NCBI GenBank assembly: GCA_016929095.1
Contig: JAFGJM010000018.1
Span: 1-48,652, forward strand
Source of the DNA: Anaerolineales bacterium
GTDB lineage: Bacteria; Chloroflexota; Anaerolineae; Anaerolineales; UBA4823
Reading direction: 5' to 3'
Length of the DNA stretch: 48,652 bases
Made by a program: the position numbers and the translations under genes. Shown here one piece after another: positions 1-7,926 of the stretch. Under the pieces are notes generated by a model, which saw nothing but the letters and a program-made list of their open reading frames with translations, had not been told where the DNA came from and ran no database searches. Every line of letters starts with the position of its first letter. Position 1 is the first letter of the stretch.

Positions 1-42
1 ACGATATTGTTTCAGTAAGTCACTAATTTATTAAGGTACGGT

Positions 43-660
43 TTGGATCTTTTGACTCATTTTACAGAAAATAGGTTGCGTAATCTTATGAAGCACATTA
101 TGGCAGATACAGAGAACCATACGTTTGCTGTTAGTACTGGTTATTCAAATTTTCAAATCAAATCTATAGAAACTTCCTTAAAATGCATACTCATTGTGAC
201 GATTATTTTCGCCGCGACGCTTTCGGGTTGCGCGCCAAGCGCGTCAGCTAACAAATACAACCTCACAGAAACGATCAACGCCGGAAAATTTCCGTCCTCT
301 GAGATGGATAACATTGCCTATAAATTACGCGAAGCAATTGAGCAAAACCATCGCATGGATACGGAATGGTTGAGTTATTGGGTCAATGCAGAAATGATTG
401 GCAGGTGCGGCACAATTAAAGTCAATGATCTGCAAGAAGGCAAAACCGATGTTCCCTTGAAACCCATCGATCTCAAAGAGTTGATAAGCATCGAAACATG
501 GATCGAATATGAAAGTTTTACCGAATCGCAGATGATTAATAAACAAAACACCGCAGCGGTTGCGAAAACGGTGAAAGGATTGGTTGTTTACAAAGATGGT
601 CGCTGGGAAGTCAAATCGGCTGAAGAGATGAAAGATTCTTTAGGTGCTTATTGTCCATAA
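43..660 (+). CDS. Putative lipoprotein, unknown function
   Basis: A protein of up to 205 residues that I cannot assign to a family. A hydrophobic stretch around residues 47-62 ends in LSGC, a good lipobox, so the mature protein is probably lipid-anchored outside the membrane and starts at that Cys. The remaining ~140 residues are soluble and polar, with several Trp and Tyr residues. The start is uncertain: 43 is TTG, ATG codons follow at 88 and 100, and the tail before the hydrophobic core is long for a signal peptide with any of them. It is followed almost directly by the broken oxidoreductase. The reading frame is solid; the function is unknown. Confidence 0.6.
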   Translation: MDLLTHFTENRLRNLMKHIMADTENHTFAVSTGYSNFQIKSIETSLKCILIVTIIFAATLSGCAPSASANKYNLTETINAGKFPSSEMDNIAYKLREAIEQNHRMDTEWLSYWVNAEMIGRCGTIKVNDLQEGKTDVPLKPIDLKELISIETWIEYESFTESQMINKQNTAAVAKTVKGLVVYKDGRWEVKSAEEMKDSLGAYCP

Positions 661-689
661 TTCAACCAATGAATGAGAAAAAAGTATCG

Positions 690-1109
690 ATGTCTACACT
701 TGGGGTTGTTTTCCATCCAAAATTCCCCCCTGAAACCCTGGTGAATTATGCCCGCCGGGCTGAATCAGCCGGTTTCGAAGAATTATGGCTGTGGGATGAT
801 TGTTTTTTGCCCGGCGCGTTCACCTCTGCTGCTATTGCTCTAGCTTCGACAAATAAGTTGAAGGTCGGAATTGGCCTCCTGCTTGCCCCGGCTTACAATC
901 CGCTGTTTGCAGCCATGGAAATCACCACACTGGCGCGGGCTTTTCCGGGTCGTTTCTTGCCAGGGTTTGGACATGGTCTTGCCTCCTGGATGGTTCAAAT
1001 TGGCGCCGCTTCGAAATCATCTCAAAAAACATTGTCTGAAACGGTAGCTGTATTCACGTTCAACGGTTTGGATAAAAAGAAGGTTGCGCGGCCTCACACC
1101 ATGCGCTAA
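690..1109 (+). pseudogene. Luciferase-like (LLM) flavin oxidoreductase, N-terminal fragment
   Basis: About 139 residues matching the N-terminal half of LLM-class F420/FMN oxidoreductases, TIM-barrel enzymes usually near 300 residues long. Visible family features are the opening strand LGVVFHP, the ESAGFEELWLWDD segment, and GRFLPGFGHG followed by a Trp. Family-like sequence stops near 1050; the last ~20 residues are unrelated, then comes a stop codon. The matching C-terminal piece lies at 2275-2541, beyond an unrelated acetyltransferase, so this is one gene broken by an insertion or replacement. An ATG at 669 could also be the start; 690 is preferred for its upstream GAGAA. Probably not functional. 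Confidence 0.75.
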
Positions 1110-1506
1110 GGGTATCTGCCCCTGTATGAAAAAATAAACTTTGTTAGCCGTGACGTGCTCTTGCATCTGCGAGAAAATCATTCGCAGATGCAAGAGCGCT
1201 GGGTAAAATCAGCAATCGGAACCAGCCATCGCTCCAAGTTGAGTTATCATTATTCCATATCGAGCAATGAAGTTTCGACATTGAATATTGAAGAAGTACG
1301 AAAAATCTGAGAAAATCAAAAGGCAAGCTAACCCCGGCTACACAAAGACCGGGCTTTCGCCCGGATGGTACGCGACGCGATTTGCCAAATTTGGATACAG
1401 TTTGCAACGTGTCAGGGGCAAACCCGCCCGGCTTGTGAGCCAACCGTTTGGTAGCATAATCGTAGATGCAAAAACCAAATGGGTTGCAGATATTGGATGA
1501 AAGAGA
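1110..1506. other. Non-coding gap in the inserted segment
   Basis: About 400 nt between the oxidoreductase fragment and the acetyltransferase. It holds the hairpin at 1157-1197. Short open frames exist on both strands, for example 1288-1500 (+), but none resembles a known protein or has a convincing ribosome site. I see no transposase remnant and no clear terminal repeats. Confidence 0.5.
1157..1197. repeat. 16-bp perfect inverted repeat (hairpin)
   Basis: Two perfectly complementary 16-nt arms (1157-1172 and 1182-1197) are separated by 9 nt. The stem extends about two more pairs if a wobble is allowed. It sits just after the point where the oxidoreductase fragment loses its family similarity, and is not followed by a T-run, so a classical terminator is unlikely. 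It may mark the left edge of the inserted segment. Confidence 0.7.
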
Positions 1507-2262
1507 ATGAGCATAAACAACTTGACTGAAGAGGAATTTGAGCAAAGGATTATTGATGACTGGGCAGAATATTTTGAGTCGAGCCCAGAAGAATTCGAAG
1601 AGCGAGGCAGCAAATATCTCAAAAGAGAGAACTATGCCGAGAATCGGGTAATTGTTGCCCACGTGGGAAGAAGAACCTTTGTACAATATAGCCCTAACTC
1701 GGAAGGCAGAATCCTGGCATTTGCTGAACTGTGTCCAAACAATTTTGCTGTTACAGCAGATCATTTGGTGTCGTACTTTAAGAATGAAAACATCCGAATA
1801 GAATGCCTTGACAATCTGTTTTACTTGTATCCGGTCAGCTTAAGGCTATTTACGCCAGGAGAGAGGTTTGTCGTCAGAAAACTGCTGGTGGACGACGAAG
1901 CGTATCTTGATGAGTTGAACAATTCGTGTTCAAAGGAAGAAGTAGACAATTCTTTTGTAGAAATCGACGAGTTGGGAGTTTGGGGCTGTTTTATCAATGA
2001 TAGACTGGTAGCAGCTGCAAGCTTTAGCGATTGGGGTTTGTATGGAGATTTCGGTGTGATAACCCATCCAGAGTTACGGAAACAGGGACTGGCGAAAGCT
2101 GTTGTGTCAGCTGCGTGTAAAGAAGCTATTGGAATTGGGAAAATACCAGTTTATCGTTGCCACATAACCTTGTTTTCGTCAATCAGCACTGCCAAATCCG
2201 TCGGTTTTTCAAAGTATCCCAGAACTTATTTCAAGATGGAAGTTCTTGAATTCACGAGGTGA
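1507..2262 (+). CDS. GNAT family N-acetyltransferase
   Basis: A 251-residue protein whose C-terminal half is a GCN5-related acetyltransferase domain. It shows a beta strand ending in FGVITHPE followed by RKQGLAKAV, the acetyl-CoA pyrophosphate-binding R/QxxGxA loop, and a late NxxS/xxxxGF-like region (STAKSVGF). The N-terminal ~120 residues resemble the split GNAT arrangement in which a degenerate first half precedes the catalytic half. The substrate is unknown. The gene lies inside the broken LLM oxidoreductase, so it appears to be an acquired passenger. Its stop is followed by an attC-like ACCTAAC stretch. Confidence 0.8.
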   Translation: MSINNLTEEEFEQRIIDDWAEYFESSPEEFEERGSKYLKRENYAENRVIVAHVGRRTFVQYSPNSEGRILAFAELCPNNFAVTADHLVSYFKNENIRIECLDNLFYLYPVSLRLFTPGERFVVRKLLVDDEAYLDELNNSCSKEEVDNSFVEIDELGVWGCFINDRLVAAASFSDWGLYGDFGVITHPELRKQGLAKAVVSAACKEAIGIGKIPVYRCHITLFSSISTAKSVGFSKYPRTYFKMEVLEFTR

Positions 2263-2274
2263 GTTCAGAATATA

Positions 2275-2541
2275 ATGCCACCTAACCTCTCGCTGGAGCT
2301 GACAGGGCTATCATGGAGCTTTGCGGGGTTTGTTGGTGTAGCCACCGAGGTTGGTGAGCGAGAGCCAGCAGCATGGGTCGATGCTTTTGCGGCAGCGGGA
2401 ACACCGGATCAGGTAATCGCCGCCATCAATCGGTTGGCGGAAGCCGGCGCAGATTCGATTGTATTCCAGCCTCTGGATGGCGATCCGGATTGTTTGGATG
2501 AATACATCCAATACCTGATGCCGCGACTTAAACAAGGATAA
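2275..2541 (+). pseudogene. LLM flavin oxidoreductase, C-terminal fragment
   Basis: This frame carries the C-terminal end of an LLM oxidoreductase: AGTPDQVIAAINRLAEAGAD followed by a strand reading SIVFQPL and a final helix. That matches the usual 'AGTPEE...LaeAGvd' ending of the family. Only the part from about 2370 onward looks family-like; the first ~30 codons read PNLSLELTG, a translation typical of attC-like DNA rather than protein. Together with 690-1109 it accounts for roughly 220 of the ~300 residues expected, so the middle of the barrel has been lost as well as interrupted. Confidence 0.7.
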
Positions 2542-2600
2542 CATTCAGTTACATTAGGGATGCTACGCAATCATTGCCCTGGCGTGCCCCTCCTAAGGAA

Positions 2601-2681
2601 CTGTCACTGCGAGAAGCGCAGCGACGAAGCAGTCTCATTCTCTTCAATGACAAGATTGCTTCGCTTTACTCGCAATGACAG
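2601..2681. repeat. REP-like imperfect palindrome
   Basis: A long imperfect palindrome. CTGTCACTGCGAG at the left is mirrored by CTCGCAATGACAG at the right, with inner arms GAAGCAgTCTC and GATTGCTTCG. This class of intergenic repeat is widespread in bacteria and often produces spurious ORFs reading CHCEKRSDEA, as here. It separates the broken oxidoreductase from the exporter gene. Confidence 0.75.
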
Positions 2682-2818
2682 CCGGGTTATTTCCTTCCTG
2701 GAAGAAGAGTGCTTGTGCGCTTTGGCATTACTTACAATGATAGGTTGCAAACTGTCGTGTGACTAGATCGATATTATAAATATATTTTTAGTCTTTTACA
2801 TCTAATAAGGCGCGTCAT

Positions 2819-3433
2819 ATGATCAATCCGGAATTTCTACTCACTTCTCTCCTCATTGTCTTGGCGCCCGGAACAGGTGTGGTGTATACCATAACCACCG
2901 GGCTTGCCCTCAAATGGCGAGCCAGCCTCATCGCCGCTTTTGGTTGTACGCTTGGAATAGTACCGCATATGTTGGCATGTATTTTAGGGTTATCAGCCAT
3001 ACTCAACATGAGCGCCCAGGTTTTTTCGGTTATAAAGTTCGCGGGAGCTGGCTATTTACTCTACCTGGCATGGAATATGTGGCGCGATTCGGGGAAACTT
3101 GAATTAAATAGAAAGACCACAGAAACCAGCGCCGCCAAAATAATCCTGAAAGCTATTATGATCAATTTGCTCAATCCTAAATTGACCATTTTCTTTTTCT
3201 CATTTTTACCACTGTTTATTTCACCCAATGCGCCATCTCCCACCAGGGAAATGATATTGTTGAGTGCTGTATTCATGGGAATTACATTAATCATATTCGT
3301 CCTTTATGGAATTCTGTCGAGTGGAATCAGTGAGTATTTATTGAAATCTTCAAAAGCGGTAAAAAGAATCCAACAGGCATTTGCCGTGATCCTTGCCGGA
3401 TTCGCCCTCAAGTTGGCGTTGAGTGAAAAGTGA
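2819..3433 (+). CDS. LysE/RhtB-family amino-acid exporter
   Basis: A 204-residue integral membrane protein of usual family length with about six hydrophobic segments. The N-terminus (PGTGVVYTITTGLALKWR) and the following GxxxGiVPHMLACILGLSA stretch match the LysE/RhtB signature. It should export an amino acid or related metabolite across the inner membrane. The ATG at 2819 has an AAGG-type ribosome site about 8 nt upstream. Its TGA overlaps the GTG of the Crp-corrinoid regulator (GTGA at 3430-3433), which suggests the two are translated together. The substrate cannot be read from the sequence. Confidence 0.85.
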   Translation: MINPEFLLTSLLIVLAPGTGVVYTITTGLALKWRASLIAAFGCTLGIVPHMLACILGLSAILNMSAQVFSVIKFAGAGYLLYLAWNMWRDSGKLELNRKTTETSAAKIILKAIMINLLNPKLTIFFFSFLPLFISPNAPSPTREMILLSAVFMGITLIIFVLYGILSSGISEYLLKSSKAVKRIQQAFAVILAGFALKLALSEK

Positions 3434-4770
3434 TATATATTTGCCAAAACGCAGAATTCCCACGTCCAATTATTCCTGGTTATAATAACCTTGTGCAACC
3501 CGCAGATACCAACCTGTTGGATTTAGCCCTGGAACATTGGCCTGAGCGGATTCGCCCTTATAATCGGGGGAATATTCTCTATTGGCAGGGCGACCCCGTG
3601 GATTATTTTTATGTGATTCAAAAAGGGGCTGTAAAAATATCCTCCTTGTCAAGCGCCGGGAAAATATACTCGCATGGCATTTTAGGATCGGGACATCTCC
3701 TGGGCGCCACGGATTACTTTCTGGATGGCATCCACGAAACAACTGCTGAGGTTATCGATAAGACTTCGCTCATCACAATTTCCATATCAGAGTTTCAAGG
3801 TTTGATTACCAGGGATTCACGCTTCTCAACGGCAGTCATGCGGGAAATGGCAAAAGAAGCCAGGGTGCATTTTTCCAAAGCGCAAGACTTGAGTTTTTTC
3901 GACGCACAACAGCGATTAAAACATAACCTGATCAAACTGGCTGATGAACATGGGTTAAAAAATGATGAGGGGGTCGAATTGGGAGTTAACATCACCCATG
4001 AAGACATGGCAGAATTGGTCAATGCGAACCGCACAACCATAACGCTTTGCCTCCAAGAATTAAAAAAACTTGGATATCTCAGAACCGAAGGTCGAAGAAT
4101 TATCCTCATCCCGGTCGATCACATGAATGTCCTGGACCGATTAAGCGAATCCGTTGTTTCCGGAGGGATCGGAGAAGCGCTTGATTTTGCCAGTACCGCC
4201 TCTGAAATGGGTATCGATCCGGTAAAAGTATTAAATGCCTTAATGAACGGGATGAAAGAAGTAGACCGTAGATACGCGCAAGGACAGTTGGACGTCAACG
4301 ACATCATGTGGTCGTCTAACCACATGAAAGAAGCCCTCCCGATAATCGAAACAGCCATCCATCAGGCAAATATCAGCCTCAATCATCTTGGAAGGATTGT
4401 TTTCGGTACAGTTCAAGGAGATATCCACGACATTGGTAAAACGATGGTTTCCATGTTGCTTAAAGCACGCGGCTTCGAAGTCATCGACCTGGGCGTGGAT
4501 GTATCTGCCGAGAAATTTGTAGAGGCGGTCGAAGCATATCAACCGGATATTCTCGCCATGTCTGCTTTACTCACCACCACCCAGTTAGAGATGAAGCATG
4601 TCATCGAGGTATTGTGCAATGCAGGTTTTCGCGAACGGGTAAAAGTAATGGTCGGGGGCACATCATTAACTCCCCGGTTCGCACGAGAAATTGGCGCCGA
4701 TGGCTATGCCCACGAAGCTCGCGGAGGCGTCGAATTAGCCTGGAGCTGGCTTAGCAACCCCAATAGCTGA
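3430..4770 (+). CDS. Crp/Fnr-type regulator fused to a corrinoid (B12)-binding module
   Basis: A 446-residue fusion. Residues ~40-135 form a cyclic-nucleotide-type beta barrel (FYVIQKGAVKISS). Residues ~140-225 are a Crp helix-turn-helix (ITHEDMAELVNANRTTITLCLQEL). Residues ~235-315 match the helical cap of methyltransferase corrinoid proteins. Residues ~320-440 are a B12-binding Rossmann domain with DxHxxG (D331, H333, G336) and the SALLTTT stretch. The cAMP-contacting Arg of true Crp is not evident, so the barrel may bind another ligand or none. The corrinoid part closely resembles the free corrinoid protein at 6132. Inference: a one-component regulator sensing corrinoid, its methylation or redox state, or light, and controlling the adjacent operon. 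The GTG start overlaps the exporter's stop. Confidence 0.85.
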   Translation: MIYICQNAEFPRPIIPGYNNLVQPADTNLLDLALEHWPERIRPYNRGNILYWQGDPVDYFYVIQKGAVKISSLSSAGKIYSHGILGSGHLLGATDYFLDGIHETTAEVIDKTSLITISISEFQGLITRDSRFSTAVMREMAKEARVHFSKAQDLSFFDAQQRLKHNLIKLADEHGLKNDEGVELGVNITHEDMAELVNANRTTITLCLQELKKLGYLRTEGRRIILIPVDHMNVLDRLSESVVSGGIGEALDFASTASEMGIDPVKVLNALMNGMKEVDRRYAQGQLDVNDIMWSSNHMKEALPIIETAIHQANISLNHLGRIVFGTVQGDIHDIGKTMVSMLLKARGFEVIDLGVDVSAEKFVEAVEAYQPDILAMSALLTTTQLEMKHVIEVLCNAGFRERVKVMVGGTSLTPRFAREIGADGYAHEARGGVELAWSWLSNPNS

Positions 4771-4853
4771 TCATCGTCAATGGAATAATCCCCTCCCTTA
4801 AAAACTTATACACCATTTTTATCGGCATTCAAAAGCAGCCGATATATTTCGTT

Positions 4854-4871
4854 TTGTTGTCCGAACAACAA
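4854..4871. promoter_or_regulatory. Crp-like palindrome TTGTTGT-CCGA-ACAACAA
   Basis: A perfect 7+7 bp palindrome with a 4-nt centre, 62 nt before the methyltransferase ATG. TTG...CAA ends and a 4-6 nt centre are typical of Crp/Fnr-family operators. It lies between the Crp-corrinoid regulator gene and the two genes most likely under its control, so it is the obvious candidate operator. Binding is inferred, not shown. Confidence 0.6.
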
Positions 4872-4933
4872 TTATTTCCAATTTGATTTGTAAAATAATA
4901 TTGGCGGATCTCTGTTTCTGAAAGGAGTAATCG

Positions 4934-6130
4934 ATGGCAAATTTAATGCTGACCATGCTTAAAGCCGTTGCGAAAGGAAAACTCCATATTGGAGAACTTT
5001 CCGGAATTGAACGTTTTATGCTGGCGCAAATCGGTCTCCCCGACCGGGCAGCAACCATGCTGGCAGCCACCAATATCGAACCCTACATGTTGGACCCAAA
5101 ATATGATTGGAAATTGACGGTAGAAAGCCCTGAAGCCAATATCGCCTTAGCTGGCATGGTTTGCAAAAGGTTTGATTGCGACTTGATTTTAGCTCCAATA
5201 TGGCAGGGTACGATGGGAATGGGAGCTGCCGATCTGGGTACGGGTTACAAAATTTCTAAAGAAAGGGTGCCATATCCGGTGGAGTACCCGATTAAAACCA
5301 TGGAAGATATCCAAAATATAAAATTGCCACAGGAGGCTACCGGCTATCTTAAAATGAATTTTGATATTACTGCAGAAATCCAAAGGCGTCATCCTGAGTT
5401 ATTGCTTCCAGTGTGGCTTGATGGCCCCTGGGATCTGGCAATGCTTCTGAGAGGAGACGATAAACTCCCACTTGATATGCGTCTTCACAAGGATTACGTT
5501 GAAACTGACGATCCGATCCGTAAAGAAAAAATACGAAAATACGGCGATCCGGATATCTACCCGGCGATCATGGAATTGACTACACAACTGGCGATTCGGA
5601 TATTTGAACTGGCATTCAAACATGGATTGCCTTCCACCGGGGCTTCGTTAGTTGACCAATATGCAGCCAGTCCCATTATGGGCCGCCCGGATTATGTGAA
5701 ATATGTATTACCTTATATAAAAAAAGTCTGGCTTCATCACAATAAGAAGCTGGGCATTGCGGCTCCTATTTCTTCTCCGATTGAAATGCGGAGAATTCTC
5801 GAGACTGAACCGGCTGGCATTAATCATCAGCTTTCATGGTCGAATTATATTTTTCCCACAACACCTGAAGGTGTCAGCTTGCCGGAGTATGACCGCCCAG
5901 CTTATGAACTTGCTAAAGAATATAAGAAAAATTTTATGTACGTTATTCATGGCAAATTCCTCCGAGATGCATCAGAACAGGAAATTGATGCCCTGGTCAA
6001 GCGGGTGTGCTCGTTAGCTGTTGAATTACGTACTTCTCTTTCGATTATGATTAGTGCCGTACCTCCAGGGATGGATTTGGAAAAAATTAATCTCACATTC
6101 AATTTTGTTAGAAAATATGGGAGGTACTAA
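4934..6130 (+). CDS. UroD-family corrinoid-dependent methyltransferase
   Basis: A 398-residue protein of the uroporphyrinogen-decarboxylase superfamily, the TIM-barrel fold also used by MtaA/MtbA-type methyltransferases and by some O-demethylase methyltransferases. The family-like region is CDLILAPIWQGTMGMGA followed by YPVEYPIKTMEDIQNIKLP, then DGPWDLAMLLRG. Coupling to the corrinoid protein gene 1 nt downstream argues strongly for methyl transfer rather than haem synthesis. I could not identify a clear HxCxnC zinc motif, so the substrate-side chemistry is open. GGAG lies about 7 nt before the ATG. It probably forms a two-gene operon with the corrinoid protein, downstream of the Crp-like palindrome. 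Confidence 0.8.
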   Translation: MANLMLTMLKAVAKGKLHIGELSGIERFMLAQIGLPDRAATMLAATNIEPYMLDPKYDWKLTVESPEANIALAGMVCKRFDCDLILAPIWQGTMGMGAADLGTGYKISKERVPYPVEYPIKTMEDIQNIKLPQEATGYLKMNFDITAEIQRRHPELLLPVWLDGPWDLAMLLRGDDKLPLDMRLHKDYVETDDPIRKEKIRKYGDPDIYPAIMELTTQLAIRIFELAFKHGLPSTGASLVDQYAASPIMGRPDYVKYVLPYIKKVWLHHNKKLGIAAPISSPIEMRRILETEPAGINHQLSWSNYIFPTTPEGVSLPEYDRPAYELAKEYKKNFMYVIHGKFLRDASEQEIDALVKRVCSLAVELRTSLSIMISAVPPGMDLEKINLTFNFVRKYGRY

Positions 6131-6131
6131 G

Positions 6132-6758
6132 ATGACCACAATAATCACTGAAGCTATTCGTGATGGAAACACCTATGATATCGCCGAATTGGTTCAATCC
6201 AGCCTGGATTCCAGCACCCAGCCCCTTGATGTGCTTAAAGCAATGACCGACGGGTTGGATCAGTGCGGGAAGAAATTTGAGTCCGGGGAATATTTCTTAC
6301 CCGAATTACTGATGGCAAGCGAGAGTTTTTCTGAAGGTATGAAAGTATTGGAGCCACACCTGGGTCAGGCTTCACTGGGACAGGCTGGCAAAGTGATTCT
6401 GGGCACTGTACTTGGCGATGTCCACGATATCGGAAAGAATCTGGTCGGTTTTTTATTGAAAAGCGCCGGTTTTAAAGTCATTGATGTCGGTACAGACAAC
6501 AGCACTGAAGTATTCATTCAGGCTGTGAAAGAACACCAACCAGAGGTTTTAGGCTTGTCGGCTTTGCTGACCACCACCATGCTGGGCATGGAGGATATTA
6601 TCAAAGCTCTGGATAGCGAAGGATTACGACAAAAAACCAAAGTGATCATCGGTGGTGGACCGGTTTCGGCTCGTTTTGCGGAACAGATCGGTGCAGATGC
6701 CTATGCCTCCGACGCGGTGGAAGGCATTAGAAAAATCAAAGAATTGGTTGCCCGCTGA
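6132..6758 (+). CDS. Methyltransferase corrinoid protein (MtaC/MtbC/MttC-like)
   Basis: A 208-residue protein of standard length for the shuttle corrinoid proteins of methyltransferase systems. The helical cap (residues ~1-85) contains CGKKFESGEYFLPELLMASE. The B12-binding domain follows with VLGDVHDIGKN; His98 of DxHxxG would be the lower cobalt ligand. SALLTTTMLGMED and GGGPVSARFAEQIGADAY complete the signature. It should carry the methyl group between the UroD-family enzyme and an acceptor. The ATG at 6132 is 1 nt after the preceding stop, and GGGAGG upstream is a strong ribosome site. A dead copy of its last 72 codons lies at 10445-10660. Confidence 0.92.
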   Translation: MTTIITEAIRDGNTYDIAELVQSSLDSSTQPLDVLKAMTDGLDQCGKKFESGEYFLPELLMASESFSEGMKVLEPHLGQASLGQAGKVILGTVLGDVHDIGKNLVGFLLKSAGFKVIDVGTDNSTEVFIQAVKEHQPEVLGLSALLTTTMLGMEDIIKALDSEGLRQKTKVIIGGGPVSARFAEQIGADAYASDAVEGIRKIKELVAR

Positions 6759-6773
6759 TTTCGGATAAAAATA

Positions 6774-6808
6774 AAAAAACCGCAGTGATAAGTCTGCGGT
6801 TTTTTTTT
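6774..6808 (+). terminator. Rho-independent terminator
   Basis: A perfect stem, AAAAAACCGCAG (6774-6785) against CTGCGGTTTTTT (6794-6805), with an 8-nt loop and a run of nine T. It sits 16 nt after the corrinoid gene stop and ends the methyltransferase operon. Confidence 0.9.
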
Positions 6809-6853
6809 GGTATCCAGATATCTCGGTTGCGAACATGCTATAATTCATCAGCT

Positions 6854-7873
6854 ATGGAACACGCGCTCGTTTGTCCCCAATGCAACGCGCCCCTCTCGCC
6901 GCACCGTTTCGCCAGATCTGCCACATGTCCATATTGCGGTGTTGTTGTTCATTTTGAAGAATCAACCATTTCTGCGGCGCGCTTTCGTGAAGCATTCGGA
7001 ATTTGGAACTCTCCGATATCCTACCAAATCGGTTCCTGGATATCGATAGGCGATCGTCATTGGGCATTGGATAAATTGATTGCGCATGGTGAAATTGCGG
7101 ATGTCTACTCCGGTCGTCTCGCTCGATGGCCTACAGAATTTGTGATTGCAAAAATACTCCGTAATCATAAAGATGTTGAATTATTATCCAATGAATGGAA
7201 TAGCCTGCAAAGTCTTCAACATAGCGATGCGCCTGGAGCAGATACCTTTGCTCAACTTCTTCCTCAACCGATTATCCACGGGGAGATTACAAATGGCATG
7301 TTCATCGGTAATTGGGTAAGCATCTTTCGTTGGGCAAGTGGTTTCAAATATAACTTTGAAGAAGTTTTAGGAGCATATCCGAAGGGAATTCCACCGCGTG
7401 CTTCAATCTGGGTCTGGCGGCGCATCCTGGAAGTTCTTTCATTCATTCACGCTTCAGGAATGGCTCATGGCGCAGTTCTGCCACCCCACCTGCTCATCCA
7501 AGAGAACGAACATGGGGTGCGGCTGGTGGGATACGATTTGGCTGGTCGCCTTGGTGAAGCATTAAATCGCGGTTCATCTGAATATGATTCCTTTTACCCG
7601 AAGTTTGCTAAATCGAAACCGGTATTGACGACCCAATTGGACATTGTGATGAGCGCTCGCTGCATTGTGGCTATACTGGGCGGAGAGCCAGAAAATGCAA
7701 CGCTACCGGCTGCGATTCCTTCAAAATTAGCCGATATTGTACAACGCATTGCTCTGACTCAACCTGACGGAATTTCGAACCAGAGCGCCTGGGCTGTTCG
7801 GGAAAAATTAGGCCAGATCGCTGAAGATGTTTTTGGTCCATCTCAATTTATTCCAATCGAAATGCCGGTTTGA
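6854..7873 (+). CDS. Zinc-ribbon pseudokinase
   Basis: A 339-residue protein beginning with a zinc ribbon (C7xxC10 and C25xxC28), followed by a protein-kinase-like fold. The glycine loop is poor (LIAHGEIADVYSG). The ATP-binding Lys is present (VIAK100) and a helix-C Glu is plausible (E114). The catalytic loop reads HGAVLPPHLL (205-214) in place of HRDLKPxNIL, and the DFG position reads GYDLA, so both catalytic Asp residues appear to be missing. It is therefore probably a nucleotide-binding or scaffolding pseudokinase. The start at 6854 is chosen because the ribbon begins there; the open frame extends upstream into the terminator. Its partners are likely the next two genes. Confidence 0.75.
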   Translation: MEHALVCPQCNAPLSPHRFARSATCPYCGVVVHFEESTISAARFREAFGIWNSPISYQIGSWISIGDRHWALDKLIAHGEIADVYSGRLARWPTEFVIAKILRNHKDVELLSNEWNSLQSLQHSDAPGADTFAQLLPQPIIHGEITNGMFIGNWVSIFRWASGFKYNFEEVLGAYPKGIPPRASIWVWRRILEVLSFIHASGMAHGAVLPPHLLIQENEHGVRLVGYDLAGRLGEALNRGSSEYDSFYPKFAKSKPVLTTQLDIVMSARCIVAILGGEPENATLPAAIPSKLADIVQRIALTQPDGISNQSAWAVREKLGQIAEDVFGPSQFIPIEMPV

Positions 7874-7926
7874 TCGATTGTAATTCATGGTATTTTGTGA
7901 ATAACCGATAAATAGGAGAAATCGAA

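Noticed and set aside
1144..1764. 206-residue minus-strand open frame
   Set aside because: It overlaps the start of the GNAT gene and the hairpin, shows no family motif, and the + strand GNAT frame is far more convincing.
2275..2345. A complete integron attC site after the GNAT gene
   Set aside because: Only a left-core-like ACCTAAC is present; I find no GTTRRRY right core at a suitable distance and no convincing stem, so it is mentioned only as attC-like.
2560..2766. 68-residue open frame with CHCEKRSDEAVS
   Set aside because: It is a translation of a REP-like palindrome.
4934..6130. Haem-pathway uroporphyrinogen decarboxylase
   Set aside because: It is translationally coupled to a corrinoid protein and adjacent to a corrinoid-linked regulator, with no haem genes nearby; a methyltransferase role fits better.
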